Positions 17,903 through 27,517 of a stretch of DNA of 64,000 nt are shown here, in pieces. Each line of letters starts with the position of its first letter. Within the stretch, counting starts at the first letter, position 1. The notes under the pieces are model-generated. The model did not search any database. It had not been told where the DNA came from and saw only the letters and a program-made list of their open reading frames with translations. A program made the position numbers and the translations under genes. This DNA is from Formosimonas limnophila. GTDB taxonomy: Bacteria; Pseudomonadota; Gammaproteobacteria; Burkholderiales; Burkholderiaceae. The stretch covers positions 833 to 64,832 of the forward strand of contig NZ_BMZG01000004.1 of the NCBI RefSeq assembly GCF_014652675.1. The letters are read 5' to 3'.

Positions 17903-20900
17903 ATGTTGCCCCAACACCGTTTGACCATTGCCCAAGCCTTGATGATGTCAGAGTCTGACGCTTTGGCACGATTTGAACCGCTGATTCCGTCATTAGAGCA
18001 TCGAGCCGCCATCACTGAGCGTGCAGCGCAGCTCATTAAAGACATTCGGGCAGAGCAAAATCCAAGCTTGATGGAGTCGATGCTCGCTGAGTATGGTTTG
18101 TCAACCGATGAAGGCGTCGCTTTGATGTGTTTGGCTGAAGCCATGCTGCGCGTGCCTGACTCAGCGACGGTGAATGAGCTGATTGAGGACAAAATCGCGG
18201 CGGCCAATTGGGCAGGGCACAAAGGTCAGTCTCCTTCGACATTGATCAATGCGTCCACATGGGGTTTGATGCTCACGGGAAAAATTTTATCAGCTGATGA
18301 AACCAGTGGGGTTTTGGGGACGTTGCACGGTTTGGTGAAACGTTTGTCAGAGCCTGTGATTCGCACGGCCATCGGTGAAATGCTCAAACGCTTGGGCACA
18401 CAGTTTGTGTTGGGCGAGACCATTGAGCTTGCGTTGAAAGAGGCCCGCAAACAAGAAGCGCGTGGTTACACGTATTCGTACGATATGCTCGGTGAAGGGG
18501 CAAAAACCGAAGTTGACGCGCTGCGTTATTTTGCTTCTTATCGCAGCACCATTGAGACCTTGACGCCATTGTGTACCCATGACACCGTGAAGGGCAATCC
18601 AGGTATTTCGGTCAAGCTTTCAGCGCTTTATCCGCGCTACGAGCATGCCAAAAAAGCCGATGTGATGGCTGTCTTGGTGTCGCGAACATCTGAGCTGGCC
18701 AGATTGGCGGCGCGTGCGAACATGGGGTTTAATATTGATGCGGAAGAAGTCGAGCGGCTCGATACTTCCCTCGATGTGATTGAGGCGGTGCTGCGTGACG
18801 AGGCCTTGCGAGGCTGGGATGGTTTCGGCGTGGTGGTGCAGGCTTATGGCAAACGCGCACCCGCGGTTTTGGACTGGTTGCACCGATTGGCTACCGAGTT
18901 AGACAGAAAAATCATGGTGCGTTTGGTCAAAGGGGCATATTGGGATGCTGAGATCAAACGTGCCCAAGTGCTTGGCTTGGACGAGTTTCCTGTCTACACG
19001 CACAAGGCAAATACCGACGTGGCTTATCTCTCCTGTGCGCAGCAATTGCTCACGATGCATGAGCGCATTTATCCACAGTTTGCTACACACAATGCCCATA
19101 CTGCGACGGCGATTTTGCAATTCGTGGGTGAGCAAGCCATATCGTTTGAGTTCCAGCGCTTGCACGGTATGGGCGAAGCGGTACACGATGAAATCATGCG
19201 TCAATACCAGGCGCGTTGCCGCATTTACGCGCCCGTTGGTGCGCATCGCGACTTGCTCGCATACCTCGTGCGACGACTGTTAGAAAATGGTGCCAATGGC
19301 TCGTTCGTCCACCAAATGGCGAATGAAGACGTGCCTGCAGAGCTGGTGGCGGCGGATCCTTGGTTGATCGTTGAGCAGTTGCGCGGTGTGACGTCAAATG
19401 GCGTGGTCAGGCCATCTGACTTGTTTGCACCGTCACGTCGAAACTCTAAAGGCTGGGATTTAACTGACCCCTTGACCTTGGCTCAACTACCGCATCATCA
19501 ACCATTTTTTACTGATTCTGCTATCTTAAACGCGGCACATGATGTGGTGATTCGCAATCCTGCGGATTTAAATGATGTGGTGGGTACTGTGAAGAGCGCA
19601 TCCACTGAGGACGTTCAGGCGGCGATTGCTCGAGCGGTGGCAGCTCAGGCTGGTTGGACGAATACACCAGTGACCGAACGCGCGTACTGCTTGAATCGTT
19701 TGGCCGATTTGTATGAAGCGAATGCGCCGCAGCTTTTCGCACTGCTCACGCGAGAAGCGGGTAAAACGTTGGCCGATGCCGTTGCTGAGTTGCGTGAGGC
19801 GGTGGATTTTTGTCGTTATTATGCAGTGCAAGCGATGGACTACAGCCATGCGCCTGCGCGTGGCGTGGTGACGTGCATTTCACCGTGGAACTTCCCGTTG
19901 GCGATTTTTACAGGTCAAATTGTCGCGGCTTTGGTCACGGGCAATACCGTATTGGCCAAGCCTGCAGAGCAAACACCATTGATTGCGCAGCGAGCGATTG
20001 AACTCATGCACCAAGCGGGTGTGCCGCATGATGCGGTGCAGCTTTTGTGTGGTGACGGCGCTGTGGTTGGCGCGGCAATGACAGTAGATGTTCGTATTAA
20101 TGGCGTGGTGTTCACAGGTTCGAGTGTGACGGCGAAATTGATTCAAAACAACATGGCCAAACACTTGGCACCCGATGCCATGTTTATTGCCGAGACGGGC
20201 GGGTTAAATGCCATGATTGTGGATTCATCGGCCTTGCCTGAACAAGTGGTGCGTGATGTGATGGCATCTGCTTTTCAAAGCGCTGGGCAACGCTGCTCGG
20301 CCTTGCGGATTTTGTACGTGCAAGAAGACGTGGCACATGATGTGATTGAAATGATTGCTGGGGCGATGGATTTACTCGCAGTCGGTAACCCTTGGCAACT
20401 GGAGACTGATGTGGGGCCGGTGATTGATCTGGATGCACAACGTGAGTTGAACGAGTATCTGAAAAACTGCGACATCATCAAAACCGTGCCCGTGCCGAAC
20501 GCTGGCTACTTCGTTGCCCCAACCATGGCGCGCGTGCAAGGGATTGAGGCGATGGGTAAAGAGATGTTTGGCCCGATTCTGCATGTGGCCACATTTAAAG
20601 CGCATGAGTTAGAACAAGTGGTGCAAACCATCAACAACAAAGGTTATGGTTTGACTTTGGGTGTGCACAGTCGCATTGAATCACGCGTCGATGCGGTTTG
20701 TGCTCAGGCACATATTGGTAATATTTATGTCAATCGCAATCAAATCGGCGCGATTGTTGGTAGTCAGCCATTTGGTGGTCATGGTTTGTCAGGGACTGGC
20801 CCGAAAGCGGGTGGTGCATTGTATCTGTCGAAATTTGTACGTGGCACATCCAACGCTGCCGTGATGGATGTAACAAAAGCCGAGCGTATTGCCCGAATCA

Positions 20901-21394
20901 CTGCCGCCATCTCTCCTGAAGCCAGCCAAGTGTGGCAACAGGTATTGGATGCCACGGCTGCCTTAAATCTTTCGACCATCAGTTTACCTAGCCCGACAGG
21001 TGAGTCCAATGACTATCGCATCATTCCACGTGGCACGGTGACTTGCTTGGGCGGTGCGTCTGAGTTTGATTTGATGCATCAAGTACTTGCTGCCTTGCTG
21101 TGCGGTAACCGTGTGCAAGTGCTCAGTGATGCTGCTTGGCTAAAGGAGCTTCAGCAAGTGGGTCATATCGAGTTGGTTCGTGAGCTGGGCTTAGATGCTG
21201 TGGATGCTGTTGCATTATTTGCTGATGCATCAGCGCAGCGGCAGTGGCAAAAAACATTGGCCGAACACGAAAGCTTAGTGATTCCGCTTATGACTGAGCT
21301 CACCGATGTTGCGGCTTTGGTACATGAGGTGCACGTGTGTACGGACACCACTGCGGCAGGTGGTAACGCACAGTTGCTGGCGCACTCTGTGTGA
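17903..21394 (+). CDS. putA: Bifunctional proline dehydrogenase / L-glutamate gamma-semialdehyde dehydrogenase
   Basis: 1163 residues. The proline dehydrogenase barrel is N-terminal to about 480 (GYTYSYDMLGEGAKT, GISVKLSALYPRY, VRLVKGAYWDAEIKRAQ, FATHNAHTA). The aldehyde dehydrogenase follows from about 540 (TCISPWNFPLAIFTGQ, NTVLAKPAEQTPL, FIAETGGLNAMIVDSSALPE, catalytic Cys798 in SAGQRCSALRI). About 170 further C-terminal residues form the extra domain seen in long PutA proteins. The N-terminus has no ribbon-helix-helix DNA-binding domain, so this PutA should not repress its own gene. Together the two activities oxidise proline to glutamate using FAD and NAD. Confidence 0.95.
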   Translation: MLPQHRLTIAQALMMSESDALARFEPLIPSLEHRAAITERAAQLIKDIRAEQNPSLMESMLAEYGLSTDEGVALMCLAEAMLRVPDSATVNELIEDKIAAANWAGHKGQSPSTLINASTWGLMLTGKILSADETSGVLGTLHGLVKRLSEPVIRTAIGEMLKRLGTQFVLGETIELALKEARKQEARGYTYSYDMLGEGAKTEVDALRYFASYRSTIETLTPLCTHDTVKGNPGISVKLSALYPRYEHAKKADVMAVLVSRTSELARLAARANMGFNIDAEEVERLDTSLDVIEAVLRDEALRGWDGFGVVVQAYGKRAPAVLDWLHRLATELDRKIMVRLVKGAYWDAEIKRAQVLGLDEFPVYTHKANTDVAYLSCAQQLLTMHERIYPQFATHNAHTATAILQFVGEQAISFEFQRLHGMGEAVHDEIMRQYQARCRIYAPVGAHRDLLAYLVRRLLENGANGSFVHQMANEDVPAELVAADPWLIVEQLRGVTSNGVVRPSDLFAPSRRNSKGWDLTDPLTLAQLPHHQPFFTDSAILNAAHDVVIRNPADLNDVVGTVKSASTEDVQAAIARAVAAQAGWTNTPVTERAYCLNRLADLYEANAPQLFALLTREAGKTLADAVAELREAVDFCRYYAVQAMDYSHAPARGVVTCISPWNFPLAIFTGQIVAALVTGNTVLAKPAEQTPLIAQRAIELMHQAGVPHDAVQLLCGDGAVVGAAMTVDVRINGVVFTGSSVTAKLIQNNMAKHLAPDAMFIAETGGLNAMIVDSSALPEQVVRDVMASAFQSAGQRCSALRILYVQEDVAHDVIEMIAGAMDLLAVGNPWQLETDVGPVIDLDAQRELNEYLKNCDIIKTVPVPNAGYFVAPTMARVQGIEAMGKEMFGPILHVATFKAHELEQVVQTINNKGYGLTLGVHSRIESRVDAVCAQAHIGNIYVNRNQIGAIVGSQPFGGHGLSGTGPKAGGALYLSKFVRGTSNAAVMDVTKAERIARITAAISPEASQVWQQVLDATAALNLSTISLPSPTGESNDYRIIPRGTVTCLGGASEFDLMHQVLAALLCGNRVQVLSDAAWLKELQQVGHIELVRELGLDAVDAVALFADASAQRQWQKTLAEHESLVIPLMTELTDVAALVHEVHVCTDTTAAGGNAQLLAHSV

Positions 21395-21429
21395 TAAAAA
21401 CAATTCCTTATGGTTGATGGGATGCTTGA

Positions 21430-21473
21430 AGCGTTGCGGTGGATAACGGTTGTTTATCCATGCAAAGCGTTTT
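21430..21473 (+). terminator. Possible terminator after putA
   Basis: Imperfect hairpin gcgttgc...tggataa / ttatcca...gcaaagc followed by gtttt; weaker than the other terminators in the window. Confidence 0.4.
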
Positions 21474-21567
21474 AAACTGACAGCCTTGCTGTTTGGATAG
21501 ACAAATGGCACGGCGGTTTATTTTAATGAGGTGCAAACACCTTATGATTTTTTAACTGGAGAGACAC

Positions 21568-22749
21568 ATGAATTTTAAATATTTAACCCTCACAGCTGCA
21601 TTGATTGGCAGCTTGACCTTGGCCGCCTGCGGTGCAGGTAACAAAAAGGCCGATGGCGTAGCCAGCAGCAACGTGATTAAGATTGCCACAGCATCGCCGA
21701 TGAGCGGTGGTCAATCAACTGTCGGTAAAGACAATGAAAGCGGCGCGCGTTTGGCTGTCGAAGAAATAAACGCTGCAGGTGGTGTCGATATCAGTGGTAA
21801 AAAATACACCATTGAGTTGGTAGTTGAGGACGACGCAGGCGATCCGAAGCAGGGCGCGACTGTCGCACAAAAAATCGCTGATGACAAAAGCATCTCTGCG
21901 GTGGTCGGTCACTACAACTCAGGTGTGACAGCTGTGGCACAACCGATTTATGCCAAAGCCAATCTCGTCGCACTCACCGTCAGCAGCAACCCAGACATTA
22001 CCCTCAAAGGTGTCAAAAATGACGCAGGCTTGACCATGGTTTATCGTTTGGCTGGCCACGATGGTATGCAAGGCCCAGCCTTGGCAACCTTCGCTCAGAA
22101 AAAAGGCTTTAAAAATATCGCCATTGTTGATGATGCGACCGCTTATGGCAAAGGCTTGGCCGATCAGGTTGATAAAAAAGCCAGGGAACTCGGTGTGACT
22201 GTTGCTGAGCGCGAATCGGCAACCGACAAAACCACGGATTTCAAAGGCATTTTGACCAAGCTCAAAGCCAAAGGTGTGGATGCCATTATGTGGGGTGGCT
22301 ATGATGACACGGCGGCGACATTGGCCAAACAAGCTCGTGAGTTGGGTATCACAGCCACCTTCCTCATGCCAGATGCAGTGTGCACGGACAACTATCTGAA
22401 ACTCGCGGGTGCAGCTGCTGAAGGCACGATTTGCTCAGCGACCAGCCAGCCATTGGCTGATATGAAGGAAGGTGCGGCATTCAAAGAGCGTTTTGAAAAA
22501 CGCTTCCCAGGTCAAGCCATCCAAGCCTACGGTCCTTTGTACTACGATGGCGTTTATGCTGCCGTGGCTGCGATTAAAAAAGCAGGTTCTACTGATGCTG
22601 TAAAAGTGGCTGAAGCCATGAAAGGTTTGAGTCTGACTGGTTTGAGTGGCACGATTGCTTTTGATGACATTGGCGAGCGCAAAGATGCCGTGATCACGAT
22701 GTCTGAAAGCAAGGGTGGTAAGTTCGTCACCGTTGATCAAGTGAAATAA
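21568..22749 (+). CDS. Branched-chain amino acid ABC transporter substrate-binding lipoprotein
   Basis: 393 residues with a lipoprotein signal (SLTLAACG, lipidated Cys21) and a LivJ-type periplasmic binding fold: KIATASPMSGGQSTVGKDNE, GARLAVEEINAAGGV, VVEDDAGDPKQG, VGHYNSGVTAVAQPIY. It should capture leucine/isoleucine/valine or a related amino acid in the periplasm. A GGAGA site precedes the start. No permease or ATPase gene is adjacent; a strong terminator follows, so its transporter partners must be elsewhere. Confidence 0.92.
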   Translation: MNFKYLTLTAALIGSLTLAACGAGNKKADGVASSNVIKIATASPMSGGQSTVGKDNESGARLAVEEINAAGGVDISGKKYTIELVVEDDAGDPKQGATVAQKIADDKSISAVVGHYNSGVTAVAQPIYAKANLVALTVSSNPDITLKGVKNDAGLTMVYRLAGHDGMQGPALATFAQKKGFKNIAIVDDATAYGKGLADQVDKKARELGVTVAERESATDKTTDFKGILTKLKAKGVDAIMWGGYDDTAATLAKQARELGITATFLMPDAVCTDNYLKLAGAAAEGTICSATSQPLADMKEGAAFKERFEKRFPGQAIQAYGPLYYDGVYAAVAAIKKAGSTDAVKVAEAMKGLSLTGLSGTIAFDDIGERKDAVITMSESKGGKFVTVDQVK

Positions 22750-22770
22750 CTGATTTCATGTGGTGCTTCA

Positions 22771-22801
22771 CGCCACGGCAGAAATGCCGTGGCGTTTTTT
22801 T
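22771..22801 (+). terminator. Terminator of the binding-protein gene
   Basis: Perfect ten-base stem cgccacggca / tgccgtggcg with a GAAA tetraloop and seven T. Confidence 0.93.
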
Positions 22802-23066
22802 ATATGGCATGCTTGAGTAACGCCTCATCGATGTACCCATGTCGTGGGCGGTTCGCGAGTGTTTGCGAATGTATTTGTGCTCGTAAATCTAAATTGGCAT
22901 GGCATTTTCGCTGGCTTTTGCTTAAAGCAAGGGCTTTTTATCAGCATTTCTGTGTTCTTTGAGGGTGTCGCGGTTATAATCATTGCTAATTTTTTATCTC
23001 ATCTGATGATTAATAGGTTCAGTGCTCTTTTGATACTGAGCCTTCGTTTTTTTAGGAATCAAATCA
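22802..23066. other. 265-base region before pgpA without a recognisable gene
   Basis: An open frame from 22844 crosses into pgpA out of frame but shows no family features. In many proteobacteria thiL precedes pgpA; no thiL remnant is evident. It presumably contains the pgpA promoter. Confidence 0.5.
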
Positions 23067-23567
23067 ATGCAAACTCGTTTTCAATGGATTTTGGTGCATC
23101 CAGCCGCCATCGTGGCTCAAGGTGCTGGCTCAGGTCTGCTTCATCCTGCGTCAGGTACTTGGGGAACATTGGTTGGGTGGTTGCTGTTTAGTTTTTTGTA
23201 CACGAACGGGATGACCGCTCCTTGGGTTTGGGTAATATTTTTAGCGGTCACATTCATCATTGGTGTGTGGGCTTGTCATATCACAGGTAAACAACTGGGG
23301 GTGCATGATGACTCGTCTATTGTTTTTGACGAAATGTGGGCCATCTGGTTGGTGATGTTGTTTGTTATACCACTCAGCATTTGGTGGCAGTTATTGGCAT
23401 TTGGGTTGTTTCGTTTGTTTGATATTTGGAAGCCTTACCCCATTCGCATCGTTGATGGTAAATGGCACAACGGACTGGGCGTGATGGTCGATGATGTGTT
23501 GGCGGCGTTTTATGCTTTGCTGTCATTCTCCGTGCTCTTCAATGTTTATAAATGGATCACAGCATGA
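23067..23567 (+). CDS. pgpA: Phosphatidylglycerophosphatase A
   Basis: 166-residue inner-membrane enzyme that removes phosphate from phosphatidylglycerophosphate to make phosphatidylglycerol. Family features: GSGLLHPASGTWGTLVG, acidic metal-binding segment HDDSSIVFDEMWAIW, RLFDIWKPYPIR and GLGVMVDDVLAAFYA near the C-terminus. Four hydrophobic segments are visible. Its stop overlaps the next start by four bases (ATGA), indicating translational coupling with the PncC-like gene. Confidence 0.94.
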   Translation: MQTRFQWILVHPAAIVAQGAGSGLLHPASGTWGTLVGWLLFSFLYTNGMTAPWVWVIFLAVTFIIGVWACHITGKQLGVHDDSSIVFDEMWAIWLVMLFVIPLSIWWQLLAFGLFRLFDIWKPYPIRIVDGKWHNGLGVMVDDVLAAFYALLSFSVLFNVYKWITA

Positions 23568-24112
23568 TGAGCGTAGATTTAACCCCAGCGATTAACGTGC
23601 TGGCCGAGTCACTAAAAACACTCGGCTGGCAAATGGGCACCGCAGAGTCGTGCACAGGTGGTGGTATTGCTTATTATTTAACTGAGGTCCCTGGTTCTTC
23701 GGCGTGGTTTGCGGGCAGCGTGGTGTCCTACAGTAATGCTGTTAAACAAGATGTACTGGGTGTAACTTCGCATGATTTGATGGATTATGGTGCGGTGAGT
23801 GAGCAGGTGGTGGCGCAGATGGCGCAAGGGGCGTTGCGGGTCTTGAACATCGACTGTGCGGTGTCTGTGAGTGGTATCGCAGGGCCAGGTGGTGCAACGC
23901 CGCGTAAACCATTGGGTATGGTCTGCTTTGCGTGGAGTTGGCGTGATGCACACGGTACCAGCCATGCCCGCACAACGACCAAGCAATTTACAGGGGATCG
24001 CCACTCGATTCGTGTGCAGACGGTTGAGTATGCGATTTTGGGCATGCAGCGTTTGTGCGATGCTTTTGGCTCGGGCGACTGGTATTTTGAAAGTTTTGAG
24101 CGAGATGACTAA
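23564..24112 (+). CDS. pncC: CinA C-terminal domain protein, nicotinamide-nucleotide amidase
   Basis: 182 residues: the stand-alone CinA C-terminal (PncC/YgaD) domain that deamidates nicotinamide mononucleotide for NAD recycling. Motifs: [40 protein letters not shown], and [20 protein letters not shown]. The ATG at 23564 overlaps the pgpA stop by four bases; an in-frame ATG 12 bases upstream is less likely. It is coupled to the YkgJ-like gene downstream by an 8-base overlap. Confidence 0.93.
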   Translation: MMSVDLTPAINVLAESLKTLGWQMGTAESCTGGGIAYYLTEVPGSSAWFAGSVVSYSNAVKQDVLGVTSHDLMDYGAVSEQVVAQMAQGALRVLNIDCAVSVSGIAGPGGATPRKPLGMVCFAWSWRDAHGTSHARTTTKQFTGDRHSIRVQTVEYAILGMQRLCDAFGSGDWYFESFERDD

Positions 24113-24374
24113 TCTAGCGTGTCGCTCGGGTTGCGCTGCTTGCTGTATTGCGCCCTCTATTAGCAGCCCCATTGTTGGCATGCCCAATGGTAAGCCAGCA
24201 GGCGTGCCTTGTGTGGCGCTCGATGAGCAGCTGCGCTGTCGACTATTTGGTGATGAGCGTCGGCCAAAAGTGTGCGGCAGCTTGCAGCCATCTATTGAAA
24301 TGTGCGGGAACGAGCAGCAAGGACGTGCGTACGCGATTACTTACTTAACCCGTCTGGAATTGGCGACTTCATAG
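24105..24374 (+). CDS. YkgJ family cysteine-cluster protein
   Basis: 89 residues whose start overlaps the end of the pncC gene. The cysteine-rich pattern CRSGCAACC, then [26 protein letters not shown] and MCGNEQ match the small YkgJ/UPF0153 metal-cluster family, probably binding zinc or iron-sulfur. Function unknown. Third gene of the pgpA-pncC operon by overlap. Confidence 0.85.
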   Translation: MTNLACRSGCAACCIAPSISSPIVGMPNGKPAGVPCVALDEQLRCRLFGDERRPKVCGSLQPSIEMCGNEQQGRAYAITYLTRLELATS

Positions 24375-24736
24375 AAAAAACACGCAGAACGGCCATACTA
24401 CTTTGTGCAAAGCCTTGTTTTTTAGCGAAAGTTTGTTGATAAACTGTTGCGGCTTTTCTCTAAAAAAACTACATGAATAACTCAATTTTACTGTGCGATT
24501 TACACTTGCAGGGGGGATTTTTATTCATTGTTGTATTTCATGACTCAACATAAAAAATGATGTACAAAAGAAGCCCAGATAAACTAATCAATACAAAACG
24601 CACAAAATAAGTCCATATAATCGGGCATACACAACGTTTGGCGTGTTTTGCTTAAAATATGGCGTATATGGTTATTGCCCCCTCAGTTAACTTTAATTGA
24701 TAATAAGTAAGAGTTATCAAACAAAAGGAGATGTAA
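24375..24736. other. AT-rich 362-base intergenic region
   Basis: No gene seen. The composition is more AT-rich than the neighbouring housekeeping genes, and the region precedes the reductase/AraC pair. It probably contains the reductase promoter; an AAGGAG site lies just before the 24737 start. Confidence 0.5.
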
Positions 24737-25807
24737 ATGGAATTGGTTTTTGATCAGAATAAACCCGTACTTGTTACGGGCGCAACAGGTTATGTTGCAG
24801 GTTGGGTTATTGAACGCTTGCTCACTTTGGGGTTGACCGTTCATGCGGCTGTGCGCAATCCCAATGATGTCAAAAAAATAGCGCATTTGGATGCCTTAGC
24901 TAAAAAACACACGGGCAATATTCGCTATTTTAAAGCCGACTTGTTAAATCATGGCGATTACGATGAGGCCATGAAGGGGTGTCAGGTGGTGTTTCATACA
25001 GCCTCACCTTTTGTCTTGAATGTTCAAGATCCACAAAAAGATTTAGTCGACCCAGCGGTCTTGGGCACTCGCAACGTTCTTGAGTCCGTTAATCATTGTC
25101 CATCTGTTGAACGCGTGGTTCTCACCAGCAGTTGTGCCGCTATTTATGGTGATAACATCGATGTTGCGAATACCCCTAACAATATTTTGACCGAAGAGAT
25201 TTGGAACACCAGTTCTTCGCTGCAACATAACCCTTATTCATACTCTAAAACATTGGCGGAGGCCGAGGCATGGAAAATGGCTGAAACTCAAAACCGTTGG
25301 CGTTTGGTGGTAATTAATCCGTCCTTAGTCATTGGGCCTGGTATAAACCCTAATGCAACATCCGAGAGTTTCAATCTGGTTCGTCAATTTGGTGATGGTC
25401 GAGCCAAAATGGGCGTGCCTAAGTTATATATTGGTGTTGTCGATGTCCGTGATGTCGCCGATGCCCATGTCCGTGCCGCTTTTTTGCCAAACGCCCAAGG
25501 ACGACACATTTTATCGGGTCATGACACCAACCTAGCTGAAATGGCGGCGTGTTTATTGCCTAAGTTTGGTAATAGCTACCCGATCCCCAAACGCATTTTG
25601 CCCAAATGGTTGGTTTGGCTTGTGGGCCCTTTGGCGGACAAAACCTTCACCCGTGAAATTATTCGTCGAAACGTCAACATCCCTTGGCGCGCGGATAATA
25701 GCAAAAGTCGACGTGAGCTCTGCCTAACATACCGTTCGTTAAACGACTCCATGAACGAATTTTTTGAACAGCTCGTACAATCAGGGCAGTTAAACGCCAA
25801 AAAATAG
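24737..25807 (+). CDS. NAD(P)-dependent reductase of the dihydroflavonol-4-reductase-like extended SDR family
   Basis: 356 residues. Nucleotide-binding motif VTGATGYVAGWVIERLL near residue 13, then TASPFVLNVQDPQKDLVDPA, GTRNVLESV, VLTSSCAAIYGD, active-site NPYSYSKTLAEAEAW and NPSLVIGPG. This group reduces aldehydes or ketones such as flavanonols, cinnamoyl compounds or methylglyoxal; bacterial members rarely have a known substrate. An AAGGAG site precedes the start. The AraC regulator gene follows 30 bases later on the same strand and may control it. Confidence 0.88.
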   Translation: MELVFDQNKPVLVTGATGYVAGWVIERLLTLGLTVHAAVRNPNDVKKIAHLDALAKKHTGNIRYFKADLLNHGDYDEAMKGCQVVFHTASPFVLNVQDPQKDLVDPAVLGTRNVLESVNHCPSVERVVLTSSCAAIYGDNIDVANTPNNILTEEIWNTSSSLQHNPYSYSKTLAEAEAWKMAETQNRWRLVVINPSLVIGPGINPNATSESFNLVRQFGDGRAKMGVPKLYIGVVDVRDVADAHVRAAFLPNAQGRHILSGHDTNLAEMAACLLPKFGNSYPIPKRILPKWLVWLVGPLADKTFTREIIRRNVNIPWRADNSKSRRELCLTYRSLNDSMNEFFEQLVQSGQLNAKK

Positions 25808-25837
25808 TAAATCGGTGCGCAAACTGAACATAACAAC

Positions 25838-26833
25838 ATGAAAGTAATGAGCCACTTCCTCGTACAACCCAGTTGGCGCTTAATTATCACCGACTTGGGC
25901 TTAAATGTGGGGCATGTACTGCGCTCGGCACAACTTCCTGCGGATTTATTCAGCCGAGAAGAGGCCTACCTCAGTACGGCTCAATATTTCAAGTTATGGC
26001 AAGCCACTGGACAACTGGTGGGCAATGCCAATGACCTCCCTTTGAGGATTGCCCAATCAGTTGCGATTGAGTCTTTTAGCCCACTTGTATTTGCGTGCAT
26101 GTGCAGCGCAAACTTAAACGTTGCCCTAAAACGCTTGGCCGAATTTAAAAGTCTACTCGGACCAATGACGCTGCATGTCGAGGAAGATGAGACGCATACA
26201 TGTGCCCAACTTCGCTTTTGTCATACCGAAACACCTGTGCCCACAATTATTGCAGCAACGGAATTGGTATTTTTCACGCAACTGGCTCGTATCGCGACCC
26301 GTCAAATGATTGTGCCGTCAAGCCTAGCTTTGCAAGAGCTGCCCAGCGATTTAACGCCTTACACCCAGTATTTCGGTCGTCCAATTGAACCAGGCACTGA
26401 CATAACAATCGCATTTTCAAAAGTGGATGCCGAGTGCCCTTTCTTGACTGAAAATTCGCCGGTGTGGCAGTTTTTTGAACCCACTTTGCGAAAGCAGCTA
26501 AGTGAATTGACGCAACACAGCACAACTGCAGAAAGAGTTAAAAGTGTTTTATTGGAACTGCTACCAACTGGGCGCAGCAGCATAGATGCCGTTGCCAAAA
26601 CCTTAGCCATGAGCGTGCGTAGTCTGCAACGTCATCTACACAGTGAAAATCTACATTTTCAGGAGGTTTTGCACCAGACCAGAAAAGATTTGGCGCAACA
26701 CTATCTCAAAAAAAGCCATATTTCTTTGAATGAAATTGCTTATTTACTGGGTTTTCACGACAGTCAATCCTTTGCCAGAGCTTTCAAGAAATGGCAAGGT
26801 CAAACGCCATTGGCTTTTAGAAAACAAAAATAA
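25838..26833 (+). CDS. AraC family transcriptional regulator
   Basis: 331 residues. The N-terminal AraC-binding-type domain (LRSAQLPADLF, YFKLWQATGQLVG, IAQSVAIESFSPLVFAC) is followed from about 240 by two helix-turn-helix motifs (SIDAVAKTLAMSVRSLQRHL, ISLNEIAYLLGFHDSQSFAR then AFKKWQGQTPLAFR). This architecture is the OruR/ArgR-like group. The ATG at 25838 is used; an ATG three codons later is equally possible. Likely activates the upstream reductase gene. The inducer is unknown. Confidence 0.9.
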   Translation: MKVMSHFLVQPSWRLIITDLGLNVGHVLRSAQLPADLFSREEAYLSTAQYFKLWQATGQLVGNANDLPLRIAQSVAIESFSPLVFACMCSANLNVALKRLAEFKSLLGPMTLHVEEDETHTCAQLRFCHTETPVPTIIAATELVFFTQLARIATRQMIVPSSLALQELPSDLTPYTQYFGRPIEPGTDITIAFSKVDAECPFLTENSPVWQFFEPTLRKQLSELTQHSTTAERVKSVLLELLPTGRSSIDAVAKTLAMSVRSLQRHLHSENLHFQEVLHQTRKDLAQHYLKKSHISLNEIAYLLGFHDSQSFARAFKKWQGQTPLAFRKQK

Positions 26834-26914
26834 ATTCATAATTTTGATTTAAGTAAAGAGATTACACTGGCATCATGCAAAATAGTCATAACATTAATTT
26901 TTGGAACATCGAAT

Positions 26915-27454
26915 ATGAAACTCATTAAATGGCTTGTGGCTCTGGCCGCATTGGCTGGTTTAACGCTTGCGGGGTGTGAGGCTTTGAACACTGATAAAAC
27001 GTTCCGTGTGAATCAAGCACAGTTACAAAAATTAGTGAATCGAAACTGGACCACCATAGCAGAGAAGTTGGCACAGTACAATGTGACCATTGCAGCACCC
27101 ACAATCAACTTGCAGCCCAATGAGCAGCGCATTGGTGCCGATTTTGATGCTTATATTGATTTGGGGCTGATCAAGGTTGAAGGTGTCATGTCTGTTTCTG
27201 GGATTCCTGCGTACAGTGAGTCAAAAGGTGCCGTGATGCTCAATAACTTGCGTGTGGATAATTTCGATGCCAAAAACCTTCCTGATGCTTTGGTGAAGTC
27301 TCAAGCTCAAAAAATGATTGGTAAAAAGTTTGGCGTGGATATTCCGCTGTATGAAATTTCGCCTGAAAAATTGTCTTTTGCAGGGAAAAAATGGATTCCA
27401 CAAACCATCAACGTCGAGCGAGACGGTTTAGAAATCATCCTGCAGCCAAAATAA
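26915..27454 (+). CDS. DUF1439 lipoprotein (YceB-like)
   Basis: 179 residues. Lipoprotein signal MKLIKWLVALAALAGL ending in LAGC (Cys21). The mature part matches DUF1439 proteins such as E. coli YceB: VNQAQLQKLVNRNW, PTINLQPNEQRIGADFDAYI, ISPEKLSFAGKKWIP. Probably tethered to the outer membrane; these proteins belong to the TULIP-like lipid-binding fold, but the function is unproven. A terminator separates it from the convergent rppH gene. Confidence 0.87.
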   Translation: MKLIKWLVALAALAGLTLAGCEALNTDKTFRVNQAQLQKLVNRNWTTIAEKLAQYNVTIAAPTINLQPNEQRIGADFDAYIDLGLIKVEGVMSVSGIPAYSESKGAVMLNNLRVDNFDAKNLPDALVKSQAQKMIGKKFGVDIPLYEISPEKLSFAGKKWIPQTINVERDGLEIILQPK

Positions 27455-27482
27455 TCACCCATGAATCCATCAGATCACGCAT

Positions 27483-27517
27483 AAAAAATCCGCCCAAAAA
27501 ATGAGCGGATTTTTATT
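27483..27517. terminator. Bidirectional terminator between DUF1439 gene and rppH
   Basis: aaaatccgc / gcggatttt stem flanked by A and T runs; it fits both convergent genes. Confidence 0.82.

Noticed and set aside
22844-23191. 115-residue frame upstream of pgpA
   Set aside because: Overlaps pgpA out of frame and has no recognisable family features.
23871-24104. Longer N-terminus for the YkgJ-like protein
   Set aside because: It would lie entirely inside the pncC-like gene in another frame; the cysteine-cluster family starts at 24105.
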